Source: Auanema rhodensis (taxonomy: Eukaryota; Nematoda; Chromadorea; Rhabditida; Rhabditidae). From it: 64,000 nucleotides of DNA. Positions 39,301 through 51,751 of the stretch are shown in pieces (the stretch's first letter is position 1; each line of letters starts with the position of its first letter). The notes under the pieces were generated by a model. The model was not told the origin of the DNA and searched no databases. It saw nothing but the letters and a program-made list of their open reading frames with translations. Made by a program: the position numbers and the translations under genes. The stretch is from positions 19,793,638 through 19,857,637 of the forward strand of contig OZ059900.1 of assembly GCA_964057225.1 (NCBI GenBank). Reading direction: 5' to 3'.

Positions 39301-42300
39301 ACGACTCATATGAACAAAAATCGATTTAATCAATATTAGCCATAAGGGGCGTGCCCTCAGAATATGCTAATTTCCTTAATTTTCTAACCCTTGTTTTTTT
39401 GTCGTGAAAGTGGAACTAGACGTTGTACGAACAATTTTGAGCTAGGTTTCATTGACATTGCATGAGTTTGAACACATGAAATCGTAAGTCAAAACCTTGT
39501 TTACAGCGAAATTTCCAAAAACTGGTTTTCCAGCATAATAAAATATTTCTCATGGGAAATACTGTGTTTTTGTATTTTTCTAGTGTTCAGCATGTAAAAT
39601 GCTTCATTTTAGTATGTAACACGCTGAAATTCGTTGCATTTGACGACTCATATGAACAAAAATCGATTTAATCAATATTAGCCATAAGGGGCGTGCCCTC
39701 AGAATATGCTAATTTCCTTAATTTTCTAACCCTTGTTTTTTTGTCGTGAAAGTGGAACTAGACGTTGTACGAACAATTTTGAGCTAGGTTTCATTGACAT
39801 TGCATGAGTTTGAACACATGAAATCGTAAGTCAAAACCTTGTTTACAGCGAAATTTCCAAAAACTGGTTTTCCAGCATAATAAAATATTTCTCATGGGAA
39901 ATACTGTGTTTTTGTATTTTTCTAGTGTTCAGCATGTAAAATGCTTCATTTTAGTATGTAACATGCTGAAATTCGTTGCATTTGACGACTCATATGAACA
40001 AAAATCGATTTAATCAATATTAGCCATAAGGGGCGTGCCCTCAGAATATGCTAATTTCCTTAATTTTCTAACCCCTGTTTTTTTGTCGTGAAAGTGGAAC
40101 TAGACGTTGTACGAACAATTTTGAGCTAGGTTTCATTGACATTCCATGAGTTTGAACACATGAAATCGTAAGTCAAAACCTTGTTTACAGCGAAATTTCC
40201 AAAAACTGGTTTTCCAGCATAATAAAATATTTCTCATGGGAAATACTGTGTTTTTGTATTTTTCTAGTGTTCAGCATGTAAAATGCTTCATTTTAGTATG
40301 TAACACGCTGAAATTCGTTGCATTTGACGACTCATATGAACAAAAATCGATTTAATCAATATTAGCCATAAGGGGCGTGCCCTCAGAATATGCTAATTTC
40401 CTTAATTTTCTAACCCCTGTTTTTTTGTCGTGAAAGTGGAACTAGACGTTGTACGAACAATTTTGAGCTAGGTTTCATTGACATTGCATGAGTTTGAACA
40501 CATGAAATCGTAAGTCAAAACCTTGTTTACAGCGAAATTTCCAAAAACTGGTTTTCCAGCATAATAAAATATTTCTCATGGGAAATACTGTGTTTTTGTA
40601 TTTTTCTAGTGTTCAGCATGTAAAATGCTTCATTTTAGTATGTAACATGCTGAAATTCGTTGCATTTGACGACTCATATGAACAAAAATCGATTTAATCA
40701 ATATTAGCCATAAGGGGCGTGCCCTCAGAATATGCTAATTTCCTTAATTTTCTAACCCCTGTTTTTTTGTCGTGAAAGTGGAACTAGACGGTGTACGAAC
40801 AATTTTGAGCTAGGTTTCATTGACATTGCATGAGTTTGAACACATGAAATCGTAAGTCAAAACCTTGTTTACAGCGAAATTTCCAAAAACTGGTTTTCCA
40901 GCATAATAAAATATTTCTCATGGGAAATACTGTGTTTTTGTATTTTTCTAGTGTTCAGCATGTAAAATGCTTCATTTTAGTATGTAACACGCTGAAATTC
41001 GTTGCATTTGACGACTCATATGAACAAAAATCGATTTAATCAATATTAGCCATAAGGGGCGTGCCCTCAGAATATGCTAATTTCCTTAATTTTCTAACCC
41101 CTGTTTTTTTGTCGTGAAAGTGGAACTAGACGTTGTACGAACAATTTTGAGCTAGGTTTCATTGACATTGCATGAGTTTGAACACATGAAATCGTAAGTC
41201 AAAACCTTGTTTACAGCGAAATTTCCAAAAACTGGTTTTCCAGCATAATAAAATATTTCTCATGGGAAATACTGTGTTTTTGTATTTTTCTAGTGTTCAG
41301 CATGTAAAATGCTTCATTTTAGTATGTAACACGCTGAAATTCGTTGCATTTGACGACTCATATGAACAAAAATCGATTTAATCAATATTAGCCATAAGGG
41401 GCGTGCCCTCAGAATATGCTAATTTCCTTAATTTTCTAACCCTTGTTTTTTTGTCGTGAAAGTGGAACTAGACGTTGTACGAACAATTTTGAGCTAGGTT
41501 TCATTGACATTGCATGAGTTTGAACACATGAAATCGTAAGTCAAAACCTTGTTTACAGCGAAATTTCCAAAAACTGGTTTTCCAGCATAATAAAATATTT
41601 CTCATGGGAAATACTGTGTTTTTGTATTTTTCTAGTGTTCAGCATGTAAAATGCTTCATTTTAGTATGTAACATGCTGAAATTCGTTGCATTTGACGACT
41701 CATATGAACAAAAATCGATTTAATCAATATTAGCCATAAGGGGCGTGCCCTCAGAATATGCTAATTTCCTTAATTTTCTAACCCCTGTTTTTTTGTCGTG
41801 AAAGTGGAACTAGACGTTGTACGAACAATTTTGAGCTAGGTTTCATTGACATTGCATGAGTTTGAACACATGAAATCGTAAGTCAAAACCTTGTTTACAG
41901 CGAAATTTCCAAAAACTGGTTTTCCAGCATAATAAAATATTTCTCATGGGAAATACTGTGTTTTTGTATTTTTCTAGTGTTCAGCATGTAAAATGCTTCA
42001 TTTTAGTATGTAACACGCTGAAATTCGTTGCATTTGACGACTCATATGAACAAAAATCGATTTAATCAATATTAGCCATAAGGGGCGTGCCCTCAGAATA
42101 TGCTAATTTCCTTAATTTTCTAACCCCTGTTTTTTTGTCGTGAAAGTGGAACTAGACGTTGTACGAACAATTTTGAGCTAGGTTTCATTGACATTGCATG
42201 AGTTTGAACACATGAAATCGTAAGTCAAAACCTTGTTTACAGCGAAATTTCCAAAAACTGGTTTTCCAGCATAATAAAATATTTCTCATGGGAAATACTG

Positions 42301-44911
42301 TGTTTTTGTATTTTTATAGTGTTCAGCATGTAAAATGCTTCATTTTAGTATGTAACACGCTGAAATTCGTTGCATTTGACGACTCATATGAACAAAAATC
42401 GATTTAATCAATATTAGCCATAAGGGGCGTGCCCTCAGAATATGCTAATTTCCTTAATTTTCTAACCCTTGTTTTTTTGTCGTGAAAGTGGAACTAGACG
42501 TTGTACGAACAATTTTGAGCTAGGTTTCATTGACATTGCATGAGTTTGAACACATGAAATCGTAAGTCAAAACCTTGTTTACAGCGAAATTTCCAAAAAC
42601 TGGTTTTCCAGCATAATAAAATATTTCTCATGGGAAATACTGTGTTTTTGTATTTTTCTAGTGTTCAGCATGTAAAATGCTTCATTTTAGTATGTAACAC
42701 GCTGAAATTCGTTGCATTTGACGACTCATATGAACAAAAATCGATTTAATCAATATTAGCCATAAGGGGCGTGCCCTCAGAATATGCTAATTTCCTTAAT
42801 TTTCTAACCCTTGTTTTTTTGTCGTGAAAGTGGAACTAGACGTTGTACGAACAATTTTGAGCTAGGTTTCATTGACATTGCATGAGTTTGAACACATGAA
42901 ATCGTAAGTCAAAACCTTGTTTACAGCGAAATTTCCAAAAACTGGTTTTCCAGCATAATAAAATATTTCTCATGGGAAATACTGTGTTTTTGTATTTTTC
43001 TAGTGTTCAGCATGTAAAATGCTTCATTTTAGTATGTAACATGCTGAAATTCGTTGCATTTGACGACTCATATGAACAAAAATCGATTTAATCAATATTA
43101 GCCATAAGGGGCGTGCCCTCAGAATATGCTAATTTCCTTAATTTTCTAACCCCTGTTTTTTTGTCGTGAAAGTGGAACTAGACGTTGTACGAACAATTTT
43201 GAGCCAGGTTTCATTGACATTCCATGAGTTTGAACACATGAAATCGTAAGTCAAAACCTTGTTTACAGCGAAATTTCCAAAAACTGGTTTTCCAGCATAA
43301 TAAAATATTTCTCATGGGAAATACTGTGTTTTTGTATTTTTCTAGTGTTCAGCATGTAAAATGCTTCATTTTAGTATGTAACACGCTGAAATTCGTTGCA
43401 TTTGACGACTCATATGAACAAAAATCGATTTAATCAATATTAGCCATAAGGGGCGTGCCCTCAGAATATGCTAATTTCCTTAATTTTCTAACCCCTGTTT
43501 TTTGTCGTGAAAGTGGAACTAGACGTTGTACGAACAATTTTGAGCTAGGTTTCATTGACATTGCATGAGTTTGAACACATGAAATCGTAAGTCAAAACCT
43601 TGTTTACAGCGAAATTTCCAAAAACTGGTTTTCCAGCATAATAAAATATTTCTCATGGGAAATACTGTGTTTTTGTATTTTTCTAGTGTTCAGCATGTAA
43701 AATGCTTCATTTTAGTATGTAACATGCTGAAATTCGTTGCATTTGACGACTCATATGAACAAAAATCGATTTAATCAATATTAGCCATAAGGGGCGTGCC
43801 CTCAGAATATGCTAATTTCCTTAATTTTCTAACCCCTGTTTTTTTGTCGTGAAAGTGGAACTAGACGTTGTACGAACAATTTTGAGCTAGGTTTCATTGA
43901 CATTGCATGAGTTTGAACACATGAAATCGTAAGTCAAAACCTTGTTTACAGCGAAATTTCCAAAAACTGGTTTTCCAGCATAATAAAATATTTCTCATGG
44001 GAAATACTGTGTTTTTGTATTTTTCTAGTGTTCAGCATGTAAAATGCTTCATTTTAGTATGTAACACGCTGAAATTCGTTGCATTTGACGACTCATATGA
44101 ACAAAAATCGATTTAATCAATATTAGCCATAAGGGGCGTGCCCTCAGAATATGCTAATTTCCTTAATTTTCTAACCCCTGTTTTTTTGTCGTGAAAGTGG
44201 AACTAGACGTTGTACGAACAATTTTGAGCTAGGTTTCATTGACATTGCATGAGTTTGAACACATGAAATCGTAAGTCAAAACCTTGTTTACAGCGAAATT
44301 TCCAAAAACTGGTTTTCCAGCATAATAAAATATTTCTCATGGGAAATACTGTGTTTTTGTATTTTTCTAGTGTTCAGCATGTAAAATGCTTCATTTTAGT
44401 ATGTAACACGCTGAAATTCGTTGCATTTGACGACTCATATGAACAAAAATCGATTTAATCAATATTAGCCATAAGGGGCGTGCCCTCAGAATATGCTAAT
44501 TTCCTTAATTTTCTAACCCTTGTTTTTTTGTCGTGAAAGTGGAACTAGACGTTGTACGAACAATTTTGAGCTAGGTTTCATTGACATTGCATGAGTTTGA
44601 ACACATGAAATCGTAAGTCAAAACCTTGTTTACAGCGAAATTTCCAAAAACTGGTTTTCCAGCATAATAAAATATTTCTCATGGGAAATACTGTGTTTTT
44701 GTATTTTTCTAGTGTTCAGCATGTAAAATGCTTCATTTTAGTATGTAACACGCTGAAATTCGTTGCATTTGACGACTCATATGAACAAAAATCGATTTAA
44801 TCAATATTAGCCATAAGGGGCGTGCCCTCAGAATATGCTAATTTCCTTAATTTTCTAACCCCTGTTTTTTTGTCGTGAAAGTGGAACTAGACGTTGTACG
44901 AACAATTTTGA
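24398..44911 (+). repeat. Satellite domain D, 60 monomers, AACATG/CCCTTG subtypes
   Basis: This is the largest and most homogeneous stretch, mostly majority-type monomers mixed with three variants: AACATGCTG (a CpG changed to TpG), CCCTTG, and GACATTCCATG. A CCCTTG monomer is often followed directly by an AACATG monomer, for example at 28160, 30549, 31917, 33627, 35679, 39441, 41151 and 42519. A strong 5-monomer duplication lies at 32943-34994 versus 34653-36704. The domain also holds the 5-bp loss at about 30376, the A-to-T change at 31805 and a T deletion near 43500. Confidence 0.8.
30376..30378 (+). other. 5-bp net deletion removing the hairpin right arm
   Basis: Here the monomer reads TGCTT-ATG-TATGTAAC. 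Other copies have eight bases, CATTTTAG, where this one has ATG. The unit at 30212-30548 is therefore 337 bp. The change deletes most of the right arm of the 7-bp hairpin. It is the only multi-base length change in the window. Confidence 0.9.
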
Positions 44912-47647
44912 GCTAGGTTTCATTGACATTGCATGAGTTTGAACACATGAAATCGTAAGTCAAAACCTTGTTTACAGCGAAATTTCCAAAAACTGGTTTT
45001 CCAGCATAATAAAATATTTCTCATGGGAAATACTGTGTTTTTGTATTTTTCTAGTGTTCAGCATGTAAAATGCTTCCTTTTAGTATGTAACACGCTGAAA
45101 TTCGTTGCATTTGACGACTCATATGAACAAAAATCGATTTAATCAATATTAGCCATAAGGGGCGTGCCCTCAGAATATGCTAATTTCCTTAGTTTTCTAA
45201 CCCCTGTTTTTTTGTCGTGAAAGTGGAACTAGACGTTGTACGAACAATTTTGAGCTAGGTTTCATTGACATTGCATGAGTTTGAACACATGAAATCGTAA
45301 GTCAAAACCTTGTTTACAGCGAAATTTCCAAAAACTGGTTTTCCAGCATAATAAAATATTTCTCATGGGAAATACTGTGTTTTTGTATTTTTCTAGTGTT
45401 CAGCATGTAAAATGCTTCATTTTAGTATGTAACTCGCTGAAATTCGTTGCATTTGACGACTCATATGAACAAAAATCGATTTAATCAATATTAGCCATAA
45501 GGGGCGTGCCCTCAGAATATGCTAATTTCCTTAATTTTCTAACCCTTGTTTTTTTGTCGTGAAAGTGGAACTAGACGTTGTACGAACAATTTTGAGCTAG
45601 GTTTCATTGACATTGCATGAGTTTGAACACATGAAATCGTAAGTCAAAACCTTGTTTACAGCGAAATTTCCAAAAACTGGTTTTCCAGCATAATAAAATA
45701 TTTCTCATGGGAAATACTGTGTTTTTGTATTTTTCTAGTGTTCAGCATGTAAAATGCTTCCTTTTAGTATGTAACACGCTGAAATTCGTTGCATTTGACG
45801 ACTCATATGAACAAAAATCGATTTAATCAATATTAGCCATAAGGGGCGTGCCCTCAGAATATGCTAATTTCCTTAGTTTTCTAACCCCTGTTTTTTTGTC
45901 GTGAAAGTGGAACTAGACGTTGTACGAACAATTTTGAGCTAGGTTTCATTGACATTGCATGAGTTTGAACACATGAAATCGTAAGTCAAAACCTTGTTTA
46001 CAGCGAAATTTCCAAAAACTGGTTTTCCAGCATAATAAAATATTTCTCATGGGAAATACTGTGTTTTTGTATTTTTCTAGTGTTCAGCATGTAAAATGCT
46101 TCATTTTAGTATGTAACATGCTGAAATTCGTTGCATTTGACGACTCATATGAACAAAAATCGATTTAATCAATATTAGCCATAAGGGGCGTGCCCTCAGA
46201 ATATGCTAATTTCCTTAATTTTCTAACCCCTGTTTTTTTGTCGTGAAAGTGGAACTAGACGTTGTACGAACAATTTTGAGCTAGGTTTCATTGACATTGC
46301 ATGAGTTTGAACACATGAAATCGTAAGTCAAAACCTTGTTTACAGCGAAATTTCCAAAAACTGGTTTTCCAGCATAATAAAATATTTCTCATGGGAAATA
46401 CTGTGTTTTTGTATTTTTCTAGTGTTCAGCATGTAAAATGCTTCATTTTAGTATGTAACACGCTGAAATTCGTTGCATTTGACGACTCATATGAACAAAA
46501 ATCGATTTAATCAATATTAGCCATAAGGGGCGTGCCCTCAGAATATGCTAATTTCCTTAATTTTCTAACCCCTGTTTTTTTGTCGTGAAAGTGGAACTAG
46601 ACGTTGTACGAACAATTTTGAGCTAGGTTTCATTGACATTGCATGAGTTTGAACACATGAAATCGTAAGTCAAAACCTTGTTTACAGCGAAATTTCCAAA
46701 AACTGGTTTTCCAGCATAATAAAATATTTCTCATGGGAAATACTGTGTTTTTGTATTTTTCTAGTGTTCAGCATGTAAAATGCTTCATTTTAGTATGTAA
46801 CTCGCTGAAATTCGTTGCATTTGACGACTCATATGAACAAAAATCGATTTAATCAATATTAGCCATAAGGGGCGTGCCCTCAGAATATGCTAATTTCCTT
46901 AATTTTCTAACCCTTGTTTTTTTGTCGTGAAAGTGGAACTAGACGTTGTACGAACAATTTTGAGCTAGGTTTCATTGACATTGCATGAGTTTGAACACAT
47001 GAAATCGTAAGTCAAAACCTTGTTTACAGCGAAATTTCCAAAAACTGGTTTTCCAGCATAATAAAATATTTCTCAAGGGAAATACTGTGTTTTTGTATTT
47101 TTCTAGTGTTCAGCATGTAAAATGCTTCCTTTTAGTATGTAACACGCTGAAATTCGTTGCATTTGACGACTCATATGAACAAAAATCGATTTAATCAATA
47201 TTAGCCATAAGGGGCGTGCCCTCAGAATATGCTAATTTCCTTAGTTTTCTAACCCCTGTTTTTTTGTCGTGAAAGTGGAACTAGACGTTGTACGAACAAT
47301 TTTGAGCTAGGTTTCATTGACATTGCATGAGTTTGAACACATGAAATCGTAAGTCAAAACCTTGTTTACAGCGAAATTTCCAAAAACTGGTTTTCCAGCA
47401 TAATAAAATATTTCTCATGGGAAATACTGTGTTTTTGTATTTTTCTAGTGTTCAGCATGTAAAATGCTTCATTTTAGTATGTAACACGCTGAAATTCGTT
47501 GCATTTGACGACTCATATGAACAAAAATCGATTTATTCAATATTAGCCATAAGGGGCGTCCCCTCAGAATATGCTAATTTCCTTAATTTTCTAACCCCTG
47601 TTTTTTTGTCGTGAAAGTGGAACTAGACGTTGTACGAACAATTTTGA
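44912..47647 (+). repeat. Satellite domain E, 8 monomers, mixed subtypes
   Basis: CTTCCTTTT/CCTTAGTTTT monomers (starting at 44912, 45596 and 46964) alternate with AACTCGCTG/CCCTTG monomers (45254, 46622) and majority-type copies. The AACTCG marker spacing is 1368 bp to the next copy and then 1026 bp to the one in domain F. The last monomer (47306) carries the stop-removing change at 47536 and a G-to-C change at 47560. Confidence 0.75.
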
Positions 47648-50600
47648 GCTATGTTTCATTGACATTGCATGAGTTTGAACACATGAAATCGTAAGTCAAA
47701 ACCTTGTTTACAGCGAAATTTCCAAAAACTGGTTTTCCAGCATAATAAAATATTTCTCATGGGAAATACTGTGTTTTTGTATTTTTCTAGTGTTCAGCAT
47801 GTAAAATGCTTCATTTTAGTATGTAACTCGCTGAAATTCGTTGCATTTGACGACTCATATGAACAAAAATCGATTTAATCAATATTAGCCATAAGGGGCG
47901 TGCCCTCAGAATATGCTAATTTCCTTAATTTTCTAACCCTTGTTTTTTTGTCGTGAAAGTGGAACTAGACGTTGTACGAACAATTTTGAGCTAGGTTTCA
48001 TTGACATTGCATGAGTTTGAACACATGAAATCGTAAGTCAAAACCTTGTTTACAGCGAAATTTCCAAAAACTGGTTTTCCAGCATAATAAAATATTTCTC
48101 ATGGGAAATACTGTGTTTTTGTATTTTTCTAGTGTTCAGCATGTAAAATGCTTCCTTTTAGTATGTAACACGCTGAAATTCGTTGCATTTGACGACTCAT
48201 ATGAACAAAAATCGATTTAATCAATATTAGCCATAAGGGGCGTGCCCTCAGAATATGCTAATTTCCTTAGTTTTCTAACCCCTGTTTTTTTGTCGTGAAA
48301 GTGGAACTAGACGTTGTACGAACAATTTTGAGCTAGGTTTCATTGACATTGCATGAGTTTGAACACATGAAATCGTAAGTCAAAACCTTGTTTACAGCGA
48401 AATTTCCAAAAACTGGTTTTCCAGCATAATAAAATATTTCTCATGGGAAATACTGTGTTTTTGTATTTTTCTAGTGTTCAGCATGTAAAATGCTTCATTT
48501 TAGTATGTAACACGCTGAAATTCGTTGCATTTGACGACTCATATGAACAAAAATCGATTTAATCAATATTAGCCATAAGGGGCGTGCCCTCAGAATATGC
48601 TAATTTCCTTAATTTTCTAACCCCTGTTTTTTTGTCGTGAAAGTGGAACTAGACGTTGTACGAACAATTTTGAGCTATGTTTCATTGACATTGCATGAGT
48701 TTGAACACATGAAATCGTAAGTCAAAACCTTGTTTACAGCGAAATTTCCAAAAACTGGTTTTCCAGCATAATAAAATATTTCTCATGGGAAATACTGTGT
48801 TTTTGTATTTTTCTAGTGTTCAGCATGTAAAATGCTTCATTTAAGTATGTAACACGCTGAAATTCGTTGCATTTGACGACTCATATGAACAAAAATCGAT
48901 TTAATCAATATTAGCCATAAGGGGCGTGCCCTCAGAATATGCTAATTTCCTTAATTTTCTAACCCTTGTTTTTTTGTCGTGAAAGTGGAACTAGACGTTG
49001 TACGAACAATTTTGAGCTAGGTTTCATTGACATTGCATGAGTTTGAACACATGAAATCGTAAGTCAAAACCTTGTTTACAGCGAAATTTCCAAAAACTGG
49101 TTTTCCAGCATAATAAAATATTTCTCATGGGAAATACTGTGTTTTTGTATTTTTCTAGTGTTCAGCATGTAAAATGCTTCATTTAAGTATGTAACACGCT
49201 GAAATTCGTTGCATTTGACGACTCATATGAACAAAAATCGATTTAATCAATATTAGCCATAAGGGGCGTGCCCTCAGAATATGCTAATTTCCTTAATTTT
49301 CTAACCCCTGTTTTTTTGTCGTGAAAGTGGAACTAGACGTTGTACGAACAATTTTGAGCTAGGTTTCATTGACATTGCATGAGTTTGAACACATGAAATC
49401 GTAAGTCAAAACCTTGTTTACAGCGAAATTTCCAAAAACTGGTTTTCCAGCATAATAAAATATTTCTCATGGGAAATACTGTGTTTTTGTATTTTTCTAG
49501 TGTTCAGCATGTAAAATGCTTCATTTTAGTATGTAACACGCTGAAATTCGTTGCATTTGACGACTCATATGAACAAAAATCGATTTAATCAATATTAGCC
49601 ATAAGGGGCGTGCCCTCAGAATATGCTAATTTCCTTAATTTTCTAACCCCTGTTTTTTTGTCGTGAAAGTGGAACTAGACGTTGTACGAACAATTTTGAG
49701 CTATGTTTCATTGACATTGCATGAGTTTGAACACATGAAATCGTAAGTCAAAACCTTGTTTACAGCGAAATTTCCAAAAACTGGTTTTCCAGCATAATAA
49801 AATATTTCTCATGGGAAATACTGTGTTTTTGTATTTTTCTAGTGTTCAGCATGTAAAATGCTTCATTTAAGTATGTAACACGCTGAAATTCGTTGCATTT
49901 GACGACTCATATGAACAAAAATCGATTTAATCAATATTAGCCATAAGGGGCGTGCCCTCAGAATATGCTAATTTCCTTAATTTTCTAACCCTTGTTTTTT
50001 TGTCGTGAAAGTGGAACTAGACGTTGTACGAACAATTTTGAGCTAGGTTTCATTGACATTGCATGAGTTTGAACACATGAAATCGTAAGTCAAAACCTTG
50101 TTTACAGCGAAATTTCCAAAAACTGGTTTTCCAGCATAATAAAATATTTCTCATGGGAAATACTGTGTTTTTGTATTTTTCTAGTGTTCAGCATGTAAAA
50201 TGCTTCATTTAAGTATGTAACACGCTGAAATTCGTTGCATTTGACGACTCATATGAACAAAAATCGATTTAATCAATATTAGCCATAAGGGGCGTGCCCT
50301 CAGAATATGCTAATTTCCTTAATTTTCTAACCCCTGTTTTTTTGTCGTGAAAGTGGAACTAGACGTTGTACGAACAATTTTGAGCTAGGTTTCATTGACA
50401 TTGCATGAGTTTGAACACATGAAATCGTAAGTCAAAACCTTGTTTACAGCGAAATTTCCAAAAACTGGTTTTCCAGCATAATAAAATATTTCTCATGGGA
50501 AATACTGTGTTTTTGTATTTTTCTAGTGTTCAGCATGTAAAATGCTTCATTTTAGTATGTAACACGCTGAAATTCGTTGCATTTGACGACTCATATGAAC

Positions 50601-51751
50601 AAAAATCGATTTAATCAATATTAGCCATAAGGGGCGTGCCCTCAGAATATGCTAATTTCCTTAATTTTCTAACCCTTGTTTTTTTGTCGTGAAAGTGGAA
50701 CTAGACGTTGTACGAACAATTTTGAGCTAGGTTTCATTGACATTGCATGAGTTTGAACACATGAAATCGTAAGTCAAAACCTTGTTTACAGCGAAATTTC
50801 CAAAAACTGGTTTTCCAGCATAATAAAATATTTCTCATGGGAAATACTGTGTTTTTGTATTTTTCTAGTGTTCAGCATGTAAAATGCTTCATTTTAGTAT
50901 GTAACACGCTGAAATTCGTTGCATTTGACGACTCATATGAACAAAAATCGATTTAATCAATATTAGCCATAAGGGGCGTGCCCTCAGAATATGCTAATTT
51001 CCTAAATTTTCTAACCCCTGTTTTTTTGTCGTGAAAGTGGAACTAGACGTTGTACGAACAATTTTGAGCTAGGTTTCATTGACATTGCATGAGTTTGAAC
51101 ACATGAAATCGTAAGTCAAAACCTTGTTTACAGCGAAATTTCCAAAAACTGGTTTTCCAGCATAATAAAATATTTCTCATGGGAAATACTGTGTTTTTGT
51201 ATTTTTATAGTGTTCAGCATGTAAAATGCTTCATTTTAGTATGTAACACGCTGAAATTCGTTGCATTTGACGACTCATATGAACAAAAATCGATTTAATC
51301 AATATTAGCCATAAGGGGCGTGCCCTCAGAATATGCTAATTTCCTTAATTTTCTAACCCCTGTTTTTTTGTCGTGAAAGTGGAACTAGACGTTGTACGAA
51401 CAATTTTGAGCTAGGTTTCATTGACATTGCATGAGTTTGAACACATGAAATCGTAAGTCAAAACCTTGTTTACAGCGAAATTTCCAAAAACTGGTTTTCC
51501 AGCATAATAAAATATTTCTCATGGGAAATACTGTGTTTTTGTATTTTTCTAGTGTTCAGCATGTAAAATGCTTCATTTTAGTATGTAACACGCTGAAATT
51601 CGTTGCATTTGACGACTCATATGAACAAAAATCGATTTAATCAATATTAGCCATAAGGGGCGTGCCCTCAGAATATGCTAATTTCCTTAATTTTCTAACC
51701 CCTGTTTTTTTGTCGTGAAAGTGGAACTAGACGTTGTACGAACAATTTTGA
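47648..51751 (+). repeat. Satellite domain F, 12 monomers, 3-monomer HOR
   Basis: GCTATG begins units at 47648, 48674 and 49700, spaced exactly 1026 bp (3 x 342). CATTTAAGT marks the first two monomers of the second and third units (48674, 49016, 49700, 50042). In the first unit those places hold AACTCG and CTTCC types. After 50726 the order becomes mostly majority type, with one TTTTTATAG copy (51068). Confidence 0.85.

Noticed and set aside
47417-47614. Identical 65-codon open reading frame, second copy
   Set aside because: Same cause, A-to-T at 47536. Identity of the two frames reflects satellite identity, not protein selection.
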